Positions 1 through 9,171 are shown, counted from the stretch's first letter. The stretch: 64,000 nucleotides of DNA from Gonocerus acuteangulatus (GCA_946811695.1 OX328125.1:41457653-41521652), one strand, 5' to 3'. Translations and numbers: made by a program. The notes: a model not told the origin generated them from the letters alone.

Positions 1-116
1 GGCAGAAAGGCGACAGCCGTTGCGAAAGAATAACATGCGATTTACCGGTTATGGAACAAGATCAGCTCGTGGAAACCGACGAGGACATGAGACACAAGTT
101 GACTAGACGCCTCTAG
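1..116 (+). CDS. Possible C-terminal end of an unidentified protein (partial)
   Basis: From base 3 the plus strand reads open for 37 codons to a TAG at 114-116. The composition is unlike the AT-rich surroundings: it is polar and charged, ending in VETDEDMRHKLTRRL. GC and CpG content are high here. I do not recognise the family. It could be the last coding exon of a plus-strand gene that begins left of the window. It could also be a chance open frame in a CpG-rich block, since the minus strand is partly open as well. If the kinesin assignment at 16.9 kb is right, this would be nested in its first intron. Confidence 0.3.
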   Translation, partial: QKGDSRCERITCDLPVMEQDQLVETDEDMRHKLTRRL

Positions 117-480
117 ATAATCAGCGTAACGACGCCACCTGATCCAGCGAGCAGCCACATCGAAACTTTCCGGCTGGCGTAGATAATAATTACACTGCAT
201 CCAATTCCTCTATGGAATCCGTTTAGTTCCGAAAGTAAAAGATCATTCTTTCCATATGCTACTAAGTGATTCGGGGAAAAATATTTAATTATTTTAGGCA
301 CCTGCACGGAGAGCAAGGGACATGGGTTAAACCATTGAGTTAGAAGGGAGGGGAGGGAGTCTAAACGATAAAAGTTGAAGCGAAAAATCAGCCATGCCAA
401 TGTGACAAAAAGCGCGCGAAAAGGCGACTTTTTGAATATTATTGTAAACAAACAATGAAATTAAACGAATTTATGTGTCG
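117..480. other. CpG-rich unassigned block
   Basis: This stretch keeps CpG dinucleotides (for example GCGCGCGAAAAGGCG near 412-426), whereas most of the window is CpG-poor and AT-rich. It may be a promoter or 3'UTR of the possible gene at the window start. A 112-residue minus-strand frame at 113-451 matches nothing I know and is probably chance. Confidence 0.3.
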
Positions 481-828
481 TATTCGTATAAATTGACATT
501 TATATATATAAATCAATAAGAATATAATATATATATTCGTTCAAATTAATTGTTTGTTTACGATCATATTCAGATTCAAATTTTCGCTCGTCACTACTGG
601 TACTTTAGTCACACTGGCATGGCCGATTTCAGACCTACACTTTTTTAGCATTGGAAGATAGATAACACTCCCTCCACTATCTACTAACTCAATGGGTTAA
701 ACCCAGTCTGGCAAGATAAATTTTCTAGAGTTAAGACTTCAAAATTATCCTTTCTATTGAGGAACACTTCTAGTTTTAAAAGTAATTAAAATAAAGGACA
801 ATAAGAGAACTGTAGAAGCTAGAATGAT

Positions 829-833
<5 letters not shown>

Positions 834-891
<58 letters not shown>

Positions 892-930
892 TTTTTATAC
901 GGTGCATCTACTGCTACGGTCATTAGCACC
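834..930 (-). repeat. (AT)n/T-tract plus 3' end of a tRNA-type SINE
   Basis: A TA run (about 834-873) is followed by a T tract (874-896). On the minus strand this T tract is the poly(A) tail of a short segment reading GGTGCTAATGACC...GATGCACCGTA. The same terminal segment, with an adjacent poly(A), closes the tRNA-derived SINE at 20.64-20.82 kb (GGCGCTAATGACC...GATGCGCCGTA). I infer a diverged, 5'-truncated copy of that SINE. Confidence 0.5.
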
Positions 931-1049
931 ACTATAATAATATTATATGATTTATATAAGACACTTGTAGTGCCGAAACAAGACATAACAATTTGCCTCT
1001 CTAAATATTTGTTATTATTTAAATTTTAACGTCCAATTATAATTAACTT

Positions 1050-1222
1050 AGAATATTAGGATGGGTTATCTATAGGTCACCAACCTTTTCTAGCCAGGAT
1101 AGGGCTGATGCCTTTTCTTTTCTTTTTCAAAGGAAAGCCACCGCCCCTAGTGGGAATCAAACCCATAACCTTAAATGAACGGAGTGCTCACGCCTTAGCA
1201 CTCACGGCCACCGGGCCTTCAA
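1050..1222 (-). mobile_element. tRNA-derived SINE
   Basis: On the minus strand the segment starting near 1222 has a tRNA-like head. A box-A-like TGGCCGTGAGTGCTAAGG is followed by a box-B-like GGTTTGATTCCC, the pol III internal promoter arrangement. A pyrimidine/A-rich linker follows, then a tail containing GGTTGGTGACCTATAGATAA. The same tail is found in the 5S-headed SINE at 46.2 kb and in the truncated copy at 15.1 kb. It is not a functional tRNA gene because the fold is incomplete. Confidence 0.7.
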
Positions 1223-1860
1223 AAATCAAAATTAAAAAATAAATATTCAATAATTCTAAACAAAATTCCGTTAAATTTAACCCTAAGGTTAAATCGTAAT
1301 TAGAATCAAGTAGTGGCCTATAAATGTATAATTTAATGGTCATGAAGGAAGGAGAACAATTGCTGCAGGAGCACCAGATGTTAGGATCTAGAGGTGTGGT
1401 ACATATTCCAAGGCGGTATGTCTATAATTTGATGACTAAGATCTTACACCGGCAGTCAATTCAATGACGCTCCGTAATCACGAGCAGAATCCATCCAAAA
1501 ATGGAACTATCCTTCGAAAACAATATGATATTACAGAACATTATATGTAATTGTGCACGCCATGAACTCTGCCTGATACTCTTAGCCGATATCAATGTAT
1601 TTAGCCTCCAAATAGGGTTTCTCCCGCCAGCGGCGGTCCTCCTTCAACTTGAGTTACAAGTTGCAAGAAAATTCACCAACTTATAACAGTTATACCAAAA
1701 TTAAAGATAAACAAATTACGAAAAGGGCAGTTTTGTCGTCGTCCATTTTGAAAATAAAAATCACAGATAATGAATAAAGTTGTAAAGATGGTGGAAGGGT
1801 ATATTCCTATGAAATGTGCAGAATTAAAGATGGGTCGTGAACCTTCAAACATTTTTTATT
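1223..1860. other. No supported gene; AT-rich intronic or intergenic DNA
   Basis: The only GC-rich patch is about 1590-1660. Its minus strand reads KEDRRWREKPYLE before a stop, which may be a transposon relic, but I cannot assign it. Confidence 0.4.
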
Positions 1861-1881
1861 AGGTATCCAATTTAATGCAAC

Positions 1882-1908
1882 GTTTCGGATTTCATTGTCC
1901 TTCTTCAG
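1882..1908 (-). ncRNA. Hammerhead-ribozyme-like motif (Penelope-type terminal repeat), copy B
   Basis: The minus strand reads CTGAAGA (1902-1908), then a short possible stem II (GGA...TCC), then GAAAC (1882-1886). These are the two conserved hammerhead core boxes in correct order and spacing. It lies about 140 bp 3' of the better motif at 2011-2052, in the same orientation and downstream of a GIY-YIG fragment. Penelope-like elements are known to carry hammerhead motifs in their terminal repeats. Stems I and III are poor here, so activity is doubtful. Confidence 0.45.
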
Positions 1909-2010
1909 ACTTAATATTGTAATTTCACAATTCATAACTAATATTATTTCTCCCTGTAGGCAGGAGATCAATGAAAATCAAATTAACATAATAGTCAATT
2001 TATTAAGATT

Positions 2011-2052
2011 GGCTCTACATGTTTCGCATCCTTGGATGCCTCTTCAGGAGTC
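2011..2052 (-). ncRNA. Hammerhead-ribozyme-like motif (type I), copy A
   Basis: The minus strand contains the full core. CUGAAGA is at 2041-2047. Stem II is GCAUC/GAUGC with a CAAG loop (2026-2039). GAAAC is at 2021-2025. A minimal stem III (AC/GU, loop AU) is followed by A as the residue before the predicted cleavage site, between 2016 and 2015. Stem I pairs CUC (2048-2050) with GAG (2013-2015), with one more pair after a mismatch. All invariant core bases are present. Position and sequence style fit the terminal repeat of a Penelope-like element. Confidence 0.65.
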
Positions 2053-2394
2053 TGAAAACAAAATACAGCCAAATGGGAGGAAAGTGATCCTTCCGCTAGC
2101 ATGGCGGAATTACTGATGATCATCTGCATAGCAACAGTCGGATGTTTAAAAATCGATAAAACGTTAAAAAATAAATAAATCGTCCTAACATGAAATTCAA
2201 TTACCGGAAGAAAGATTAGTCAACAAATTAAAAAAAACAAGTCCTTTTTTTTATAGATATAGAAATTTTTATTCATCGCCCAATAAATTAAAAAATATAT
2301 TATTTCAATATTTTCTTTCCGTTTTCTTAATCACCACTTTTTCCTATTTTTTATGATGTGAATATTTTCTTTTATTTTTCGTTTCATCAAGTTT

Positions 2395-2580
2395 TGTCCT
2401 TTATCTATATACTCTTTACATTTGCAAAGTCAAATATATGTTTCATTTGTATAGCAAGAGCCGTTCCATTATCAAGGTCATCAACACTTTTAACAAGTTG
2501 TTTAAGTATTTATTTAAGCAATTGTGATGATTCCCCTACATAAAATTTATTACAGTCTTTACAATTAATTTCATATACAA
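2395..2580 (-). pseudogene. Penelope-like retroelement, GIY-YIG endonuclease fragment
   Basis: Read on the minus strand, the segment encodes VYEINCKDCNKFYVGESSQ and, after an internal break, VDDLDNGTALAIQMKHIFDF. The first part matches the Y-x-I-x-C-x-x-C...Y-x-G start of the GIY-YIG nuclease domain at the C-terminus of Penelope-like elements. The second part matches the N-x-A-L-A-x-H region. The frame is interrupted by a stop, so it is a dead fragment. Its 5' side is cut off at 2580 by another repeat that begins GGTGTCCCGATTTT. The hammerhead motifs at 1.88-2.05 kb lie in its 3' region. Confidence 0.7.
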
Positions 2581-3108
2581 GGTGTCCCGATTTTAAATGG
2601 CAAAACTTCAGGAGCGTATAGGGGACCAAAAAACTAAGACAAAAAGTCCTTTAGAGATTTGCTCGTTTTTCCTTCGTTTTGGAGAAAATCGCAAAACAAG
2701 AAACGAAAAAGGTTTTCATTTTTGTACATAATTATTTAAATTTTCAATGGAAAAAATTGTCATTCGAATTATTTCAAGAAACTAATTACTGAAATTCAAT
2801 CTTTTGAAACTGATCTAGTTTTCGTGTACGGTTTCTGCAACGGTAATGCTTCAGAAGCGGTGGAATATAATCCATATTCTCCATTATCATGCCCCATACA
2901 AAGAATCATTGCCTGTACCAAATATAAACCTTGCAATAACCAAATAAATTGAAAAAGAAATTAATCTATATACAGACAAACAGAAGTTCCTTGAAATAAG
3001 AATTGAATTATCACGAGCTATTCATATTTTCAACGAGGGTTCTGTGGACAACAATGGAGTTGGTGCTGCAACATTCTTCAACGCCATAAACGACATTACC
3101 GCACTCAG
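2581..3108 (+). pseudogene. Transposon relic with a DUF4817-like helix-turn-helix fragment
   Basis: Begins with GGTGTCCCGATTTT, a terminal style common among insect DNA transposons. At about 2814-2922 the plus strand encodes DLVFVYGFCNGNASEAVEY. This resembles the short helix-turn-helix domain (YG..GNA.EA...Y) found in arthropod transposon-associated proteins (DUF4817). No intact reading frame remains. The 967 bp TIR element at 3117 is inserted in this sequence, which probably continues after 4091. Confidence 0.45.
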
Positions 3109-4091
3109 CAAAATATGGTAATACTGAAGGAGAGCGCCCTCAGCACCGATTTTCTTCAAAGTTTGCACTATAACGTATTTTGATGCTCTAAACACGAATC
3201 CGTTAAAAAAAAAAGTTGCTCTCAACTAGGAAAGAAGTTATTAAGCACTAAAGTTCACTGTTATGAAGGTTACAAAAGATCGCATAAACAACGTACTTGT
3301 AAACTCGCGCATGCGCAATAGTCCTTAATGAAGAAGTGTAATTGAAATTAACTATCAATTATTAAAATTTACCAACACTTATTTATTCAGAAACATTTTT
3401 TTAAATAATGAAACATTCTTCAAATTTCTTGTTTCGCTCCTGAAAAGTATTATATAACAGAAATCCCTTAATAATTAGCTAATGCCTTTATGATTTGTTC
3501 TTCTAAGCTTCTCTAATTCCCTCTAAGCTGTAATTAGCTTGTTATTGTTATCGTTATTACAGTTTTTTGTAGAAAGTGTTCAATAAAAATGAAGTGATAA
3601 TGCGCATGAAGGCTTTTTTCGGCGCGATTGCGGACTTATATCCACCGAACATCGCGTCTGAAGATGTCTAGGAGGATTAGAAGAATGCCTTGGACGACTT
3701 TTGGGCACAGAATTCTTTTAATTTCTGCGAGTTGGATTGACTAGGGGTTTTGATATCTTCCTGAGCGAGCGGAGCGGAGCGGAAACGCATAGAACGTATG
3801 CCCAAAAGCGACAGTTTACGACCTAGTCAGCTACCACAGGTGAGTCTAAATTTCAATTACACTTCCTCATTAAGGACTATTGCGCATGCGCGTGTTTACG
3901 TATAAACTGTTTACCCCGTCTTTTATAACCTCCATAACAGTGAACTTTAGTGCTTAATAACTTCTTTCCTAGTTGAGAGCAACTTTTTTTTTTTTCAACG
4001 GATCGTGTTTAGTGCATCAAAATACGTTATAGTGCAAACTTTGAAGAAAATCGGTGCTGAGGACGCTCTCCTTCAGTATTACCCAAAATAT
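3109..4091. mobile_element. Non-autonomous DNA transposon with ~235 bp inverted repeats and 8 bp TSD
   Basis: The element spans 3117-4083 and is flanked by perfect direct repeats CAAAATAT (3109-3116 and 4084-4091). Its ends are long imperfect inverted repeats starting GGTAATACTGAAGGAGAGCG. The left arm runs about 3117-3350 and the right arm about 3850-4083. The middle (3360-3845) has no coding capacity and includes a GC-rich part near 3740-3800. The 8 bp duplication limits the superfamily to hAT, P or Merlin type; the GG terminus is compatible with Merlin. Family assignment is inference. Confidence 0.8.
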
Positions 4092-4824
4092 TTAGCATCT
4101 TAAGAGTGCAAATGTTGGTCCTAATGAATGCCTTTTAAGATAGACGAAGATTATTGCACAACATGCAGATGAAAAAGTTGTTTTTCCTGTGAAAAATTCC
4201 TGTAGATTCCGACTGTCCTCCTGAAGACCTTGAAAAACATCCTACACGTGTTCCAATTGTCCAGTCACATCCTTAGTTCCTCCTACCTAATTTATGCACA
4301 AATTAATCAGTTTTTTTTTTAATTGACCTTCGATGTTGAAAAATGCAAGTTTTCTTTCAAACAACAACGCTTTATAAATTTAATTTTATTTTGAACATAT
4401 TGATTTCGAAACATTCTATTGAAGGTGTATGAGCATATTTGCTATTGAGCATATATATAAGCATATGCTTTTTCGAGTTATTATATTGAACTTAACACCT
4501 AATCTTATAATAAATTTAACGGAGAAAGAGAGACGCTAAAAGAGAAAAACTGGGAACTCTATGACCGAGAGTACTCCTTTAACTTGAAGAAAGGCCGAGT
4601 CCAATAGATCCTCACGTCCAATTAGTTACAATAAGCTTACCTAGACATCTAGTAACGCGAAAATGTAAGCATTACGAAATATTTCGCGCGTATTTCACCC
4701 CAAAAAAATATTACCGTGGAAGGATTCTTCTGTTAAATGAAATTGACTTCTGAAATTATTCGAAGTATTTTTGTGCCAAATTTAATTGAAATTGGTCCAT
4801 TTTTGAGCCAGTTAGAGAGCGAAC
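4092..4824. other. Repeat-derived sequence, no gene
   Basis: The segment 4650-4824 resembles 19.8-20.0 kb (shared phrasing such as 'aatgtaagcatta' and 'ggtccatttttgag'). It continues beyond the gypsy insertion at 9.1-9.3 kb, which resembles 20.0-20.1 kb. This suggests an older repeat split by the gypsy element. No intact coding region is visible. Confidence 0.4.
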
Positions 4825-4828
4825 AGAC

Positions 4829-4960
4829 TGTTAAGTGTATAGGATTTACAACTTACAAGAATGAATTGCAGTTTTCAATTGCGAGAGAACACTTAATAAT
4901 GTTTTATTTATTTTTTTAAAACATGTGTTTTTTTGGGGGGGTTATCTGATAACCGCTACA
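4829..4960 (-). repeat. 3' LTR of the gypsy element
   Basis: 132 bp direct repeat, TG...CA bounded, matching 8982-9113 at every base I compared. On the minus strand it holds an AATAAA signal within AAAAAAATAAATAAAACA. The pol stop codon (4956-4958) lies inside its first bases, so pol runs 5 nt into the LTR. Confidence 0.95.
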
Positions 4961-7900
4961 GGATTCCCCTCCCAGATGACGGAGTCAGAGAAGCTGACTG
5001 TGAAACTCGTTTCACGGTTCTCCCGGAACGGGTCCTGTAGGGCTCTTGAGTTGGCGGTGGCGTTTGAGACTGCGTTTTTGGGAGAACTGGTGGTGTGTCC
5101 TGAGTCTGTTCGGATGGAAGAAACGCAGGCTTAAGCCGGTCTATCGATATGGTGGCTTGGCGGCCTGGGAGTTGCACTTCGAAGTACTTGTCGTGTCGTT
5201 GGAGAACTCTGTGTGGTCCGGAGTATGGTGGTGTCAGCGGACGTCGGGCACAGTCTTCCCTGATGAACACATGCGTGCAGTTCTGCAACTCCTGGTGTAC
5301 GTAGGTCTTCTTAGTGCTCTCCTTATACTCGGCTGGTCGAAGGGTGCGAAGATGTTCCTTCAGCTCCTGCAGTAGTACGTGTGGATCTTCCGCGGTCGTG
5401 TGTTGCTCCAAGAATTCGCCTGGCAATCTTATGGGACAACCGTAGACTGCTTCAGCTATGCTCGATGAAGTATCATCTCGCAGGCTGGCTCTGAGTCCGA
5501 GGAGTACGGTTGGCAATATGCGGGTCCAGTTGTTGCTGTCAAGGTGTGCTGTAATGGCGGCTTTGAGTGCGCGGTGCCATCGTTCTATGCATCCGTTAGC
5601 TTGGGGATGATAAGCAGTTGTGCGGCCTTTCTCGATTCCCAGAAGCGAAGTCAGCTGATGAAAAAGCTGGGATTCATATTGCCGGCCTTGGTCGGTGGTT
5701 ATTCTTGAGGGAACGCCGAATCGGCAGATCCAACCAGAGTAGAATGCGCTTGAGACGGTTTCGGCTGTGATGTCACGTAATGGTATTCCTTCTGTCCATC
5801 TGGTTTGACGGTCTATCATCGTGAGACAGTAACGGTGGCCGTCGGAGGGTGGTAGTGGGCCAATTAAATCTAAGTGGACATGCTGAAAGCGAGTGGCAGC
5901 TGGGAATGTTCCAGGAGGTGCATGGGTATGCCGGTGTATCTTACTCTTCTGGCAAGCGATACAGCACTTAGCCCAATGAGCTACTTCCTTATTCATGTTT
6001 GGCCAGAAATATCGCTCTGCTACCATTTTCCGTGTTGTCCGGACGCCAGGATGACTTAAGGTGTGCACCTTGACGAAAGCACTGTGCCTGAAGTTCTTCG
6101 GGAGATATGGCCTTGCCTTGCTTGTTGACATCTCACAGAGAAGGGTCTTGTCAGTGCCAGGAATTTCGATGGCTCTAAAGGTTAGGTTAGTTTGTTCCTG
6201 GAGTCGGCTGATCTCATGGTCTTCTTGTTGGGCTAAAGAAAGGGCGACAAAATCGTCTGGAGTTTGGATTTCAGCAATCCTTGATAGGGAATCGGCAACA
6301 ATGTTTTCCCTGCCTGGACTATAGATGATTGTAGTGGTGAATTGGCTAATGTAAGTCAGCCAACGGATGCGGAGAGGTGAAGTAGATTCAGGCTTTTGAG
6401 TGAAAGCATGAGCTAATGGGCGATGATCTGTGATGATTGAGAAAACTCGGCCTTCCAGTTGAGGTTGAAGATGTTTGATGGCCTTGTATATAGCCAGAAG
6501 CTCCCTGTCGTAGACAGAGTAATTCTTCTGCGCTTTATTGAGTGCTAACGAGAAAAAGCTTAGAGGATGCCATTTGTTATCCTGTTTTTGTTGTAAGACA
6601 GCGCCTAGACCGACGTCAGATGCGTCGCATGCGAGTGAGATCTCTGCGTCTGGGTTCGGATGGACGAGCTCAGTTGCTTCAGCAAGGTTCTTCTTGGTGT
6701 CTTCGAAAGCCTTGAGCGTTTCTTCGTTCCAATTGATTGGAGTTTTGTCATTTTTCTTGACCTGATGGAGAAGTCCGTTGAGAGGTTGTTGGATTGATGC
6801 TGCGTGGCGAAGACAAGGTCGGTAGAAATTCACCATGCCCATAAAGCGCCGAAGTTCTCGAACGTCCTTGGGAAGTGGGAATTCTAGGACAGCCTTAACT
6901 TTGTCTTCCAGAGGTGTGATGCCAGATGGTGTTAGATGGAATCCAAGGAAATCGAGCTCTGGGACACCGAAGACGCATTTCGATGGGTTCACAGCGATGC
7001 CGTTCATGTCGAGACGACGAAGTACTTCTCTGATGTGAGCTTCATGTTGTTCCTCGTTGTCCGAAGCGATCAAGAAGTCGTCAAGAAACTTGAAGAGAAA
7101 GGGTAGGTCTCGGAATTGGTTGTCGACGAAACGCTGGAAGCTTTGACCTGCGTTCTTCAGTCCAAAACTCATCCTGTTGTATTCAATAAGGCCAAATGGG
7201 GTAATAATGGCAGTTTTCTCTCGATCTTCTACTGCTATCGGTATATGATAGTAAGCCTTGCGGAGATCTATTTTGGAGAAGATCTTCTTGCCATGTATCT
7301 CCATTGTGAAGTCTCGAAGATTGGGTATTCCATATCGATCGGGAATAGTGATGGCGTTCAGGGCTCGATAGTCTCCACACAATCGGAGAGTACCATCTTT
7401 TTTCTTCACTACGTGGAGTGGACTGGACCATGGACTTTTGGAAGGTTGGCATATTCCGCTGTCGATGAGCTCCTGGATCTCCTTTTTGACTTCCTGGTAA
7501 ATTCCTGGAGGCAAACGGCGGCATTTAGCCGTGACAGGTCGTCCTTTGGTCTCTATATGATGCTCCACTGTTGAATTGGATGGTCCACGGATGGGAGTGA
7601 CCTGAGTGACGGTAGGGAATTCACCTAGGATACGGGCAAATCGATTATCGGCTGGAAAGATGGAGAAGGTTGGTATTTCTGCTGAGGATATGGTACCTAC
7701 AATGCTACGTCCTGAGTGCTGGTCGATCAGTCTCCTGTTTCTTAAGTCCACAGTAAGCTGATGCCAGTAGAGAAAATCAGCACCTAATATAGCCTTGGCG
7801 ACGTCGGCTAAGACAAAGGTCCACTTGAGAGGTTTTCTGAGTCCTAAGTCGACATATCGAGTGATTTCACCGAAGGTTGGAATCGGGGAGTTGTTGGCTG

Positions 7901-8300
7901 CTATTAAGGTGAAATCAGATGGAGTCTTACGCCGTCCTTTGGGCACAGGGAGAAGAGATATGCATGCTCCTGTGTCAATGAGGAAGGGCTGACCAGTGGT
8001 TCTGTCCGTCAGAAATAGGCGGCGGTGCTGCTGGGTTGTGAAAGTTTCCGCCGCAACTTTCACATTTCCGAGTTTAAAGCTGGCTCTTCGGATTTCCAGT
8101 TGCAAGGTTGTGTGCAGCGTCGGGCTTTCTCGCGGAATCTCTGGTGGTAATAGCAGGTATCGCGCGACTGAGATCGAGGGAGATTGTCTTGATTCCGGCT
8201 GCTGCTGGAGCTTCTTTCGCGGTTCTTCATCTTCAGAAAGCGTAGGATCTCGTCTACGTCGCGGCGTAGAGCTCCGAAATCTTCGGATGGGTGCTCGCAT
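4956..8300 (-). CDS. pol: Gypsy Pol polyprotein (protease, RT, RNase H, integrase)
   Basis: Open frame of 1114 residues. In order: an aspartic protease with LIDTGA near residue 108; a reverse transcriptase with the catalytic FLDDFLIASD; an RNase H domain (DASDVGLGAVL, ITDHRPLAHAF); and an integrase. The integrase has an HHCC zinc finger (HTLSHPGVRTTR...CIACQKSK), then the catalytic triad in HLDLIGPLP, TTDQGRQYES and ANGCIERWHRALK. The ATG at 8300 is nominal: the frame overlaps gag by about 240 nt and lies in the -1 frame relative to it. Synthesis is therefore probably by -1 ribosomal frameshifting within 8060-8300. No stop or frame break is seen, so the protein may be functional. Confidence 0.95.
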   Translation of the reverse strand: MRAPIRRFRSSTPRRRRDPTLSEDEEPRKKLQQQPESRQSPSISVARYLLLPPEIPRESPTLHTTLQLEIRRASFKLGNVKVAAETFTTQQHRRLFLTDRTTGQPFLIDTGACISLLPVPKGRRKTPSDFTLIAANNSPIPTFGEITRYVDLGLRKPLKWTFVLADVAKAILGADFLYWHQLTVDLRNRRLIDQHSGRSIVGTISSAEIPTFSIFPADNRFARILGEFPTVTQVTPIRGPSNSTVEHHIETKGRPVTAKCRRLPPGIYQEVKKEIQELIDSGICQPSKSPWSSPLHVVKKKDGTLRLCGDYRALNAITIPDRYGIPNLRDFTMEIHGKKIFSKIDLRKAYYHIPIAVEDREKTAIITPFGLIEYNRMSFGLKNAGQSFQRFVDNQFRDLPFLFKFLDDFLIASDNEEQHEAHIREVLRRLDMNGIAVNPSKCVFGVPELDFLGFHLTPSGITPLEDKVKAVLEFPLPKDVRELRRFMGMVNFYRPCLRHAASIQQPLNGLLHQVKKNDKTPINWNEETLKAFEDTKKNLAEATELVHPNPDAEISLACDASDVGLGAVLQQKQDNKWHPLSFFSLALNKAQKNYSVYDRELLAIYKAIKHLQPQLEGRVFSIITDHRPLAHAFTQKPESTSPLRIRWLTYISQFTTTIIYSPGRENIVADSLSRIAEIQTPDDFVALSLAQQEDHEISRLQEQTNLTFRAIEIPGTDKTLLCEMSTSKARPYLPKNFRHSAFVKVHTLSHPGVRTTRKMVAERYFWPNMNKEVAHWAKCCIACQKSKIHRHTHAPPGTFPAATRFQHVHLDLIGPLPPSDGHRYCLTMIDRQTRWTEGIPLRDITAETVSSAFYSGWICRFGVPSRITTDQGRQYESQLFHQLTSLLGIEKGRTTAYHPQANGCIERWHRALKAAITAHLDSNNWTRILPTVLLGLRASLRDDTSSSIAEAVYGCPIRLPGEFLEQHTTAEDPHVLLQELKEHLRTLRPAEYKESTKKTYVHQELQNCTHVFIREDCARRPLTPPYSGPHRVLQRHDKYFEVQLPGRQATISIDRLKPAFLPSEQTQDTPPVLPKTQSQTPPPTQEPYRTRSGRTVKRVSQSASLTPSSGRGIL

Positions 8301-8923
8301 ATGTTCGTGACTGATGTGGTAGTTGCGGAAGACTTGTTTGGGCGAGGTTCTGACATGTCTCGAATAGCGTACGTTTCAGCTGACGGGGATACCTCCAAGA
8401 TCTTGTCGGCTACTTCTGCCAGTTTTTGGATGTCAGTGTGGCCTGTGGAAATGAGGATGGGACGAATTCGTGGGGGTAAATTCTTCATCCACAGGGTGCT
8501 AATAAATCCGTTTGATACATCGGAGCCAGCTAATTGTTGTATTTTTCTGAGGAGCTGTGAAGGAGTCTGGTCTCCGAGTGGCATTTCTTCTAACAGCTTG
8601 CTAATTCTACGTGTTTCGGATTCTCCGAACGTGTTGATGAGCCTAGCTTTAAGGTCCTCGTATGGTTGCTCAGTCGGCTGGAGGACGATATCTGAGACTT
8701 GGCTGAGAACATCCAGATCGAGATTCGGTATGACGAGCTGGAATTTTTTTAGACTCGATGTTACGCGGGATGTCGCAAATACAGCCTCGATCGTCGCGAA
8801 CCATAAAGTCGGGTTCTGTTTCCAGAATGTCGGTAGTCTTGAACTCGGCCCTTGGTAGAAACTAACCTCAGGCTGGGTTTCATGGAGATCTGTATCGGAC
8901 GTAGATGAGTTTTTTTTGGACAT
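8060..8923 (-). CDS. gag: Gypsy Gag protein
   Basis: Open frame of 287 residues starting just inside the primer site. The N-terminal two thirds has the capsid-like retrotransposon gag fold style (PTLWFATIEAVFATSRVTS; PYEDLKARLINTFGESE; GFISTLWMKNLPPRIRPIL). Near the C-terminus is an atypical zinc knuckle, CYYHQRFREKARRCTQPC (C-x3-H-x9-C-x3-C, i.e. CHCC rather than CCHC). That arrangement is typical of CsRn1-like and related arthropod Ty3/gypsy elements. The 3' end overlaps pol in the -1 frame. Confidence 0.93.
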   Translation of the reverse strand: MSKKNSSTSDTDLHETQPEVSFYQGPSSRLPTFWKQNPTLWFATIEAVFATSRVTSSLKKFQLVIPNLDLDVLSQVSDIVLQPTEQPYEDLKARLINTFGESETRRISKLLEEMPLGDQTPSQLLRKIQQLAGSDVSNGFISTLWMKNLPPRIRPILISTGHTDIQKLAEVADKILEVSPSAETYAIRDMSEPRPNKSSATTTSVTNICEHPSEDFGALRRDVDEILRFLKMKNRERSSSSSRNQDNLPRSQSRDTCYYHQRFREKARRCTQPCNWKSEEPALNSEM

Positions 8924-8962
8924 GACGAACGGCGAGAAGTGAAATCAGAAGTATTGTTCAAT

Positions 8963-8980
8963 ATCACGTCGAGGTCACCA
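8963..8980 (-). promoter_or_regulatory. Primer-binding site, tRNA-Trp type
   Basis: Minus strand TGGTGACCTCGACGTGAT, one base from the 5' LTR. It is complementary to the tRNA-Trp 3' end (known insect sequence ...ATCACGTCGGGGTCACCA) except for one T/C change. Confidence 0.8.
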
Positions 8981-8981
8981 A

Positions 8982-9113
8982 TGTTAAGTGTATAGGATTT
9001 ACAACTTACAAGAATGAATTGCAGTTTTCAATTGCGAGAGAACACTTAATAATGTTTTATTTATTTTTTTAAAACATGTGTTTTTTTGGGGGGGTTATCT
9101 GATAACCGCTACA
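8982..9113 (-). repeat. 5' LTR of the gypsy element
   Basis: 132 bp, identical to 4829-4960 as far as can be read. It contains the promoter for the element. Its short length is usual for this clade. Confidence 0.95.
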
Positions 9114-9118
9114 AGACA

Positions 9119-9123
<5 letters not shown>

Positions 9124-9171
<48 letters not shown>

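Larger units (their letters stand above)
4825..9117 (-). mobile_element. Ty3/gypsy LTR retrotransposon, near intact, CsRn1-like
   Basis: A complete element spans 4829-9113 on the minus strand and is flanked by a 4 bp duplication AGAC (4825-4828, 9114-9117). The two 132 bp LTRs appear identical by eye, start TG and end CA, so the insertion is recent. The primer site just inside the 5' LTR (8963-8980) reads TGGTGACCTCGACGTGAT. It complements the 3' end of insect tRNA-Trp with one mismatch, a feature of the CsRn1 group. A purine-rich tract (GGGAGGGGAATCC, minus strand) abuts the 3' LTR. gag and pol are both long and open, and there is no env gene. It may still be able to move. Confidence 0.93.

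Noticed and set aside
113..451. 112-residue minus-strand open frame
   Set aside because: No recognisable domain, no supporting splice or promoter signals. Overlaps the more protein-like plus-strand frame only at its edge. Likely chance in CpG-rich DNA.
3600..3710. CTGAAGATGTCTAGGAGG as a hammerhead core on the plus strand
   Set aside because: No GAAA box at the right distance.
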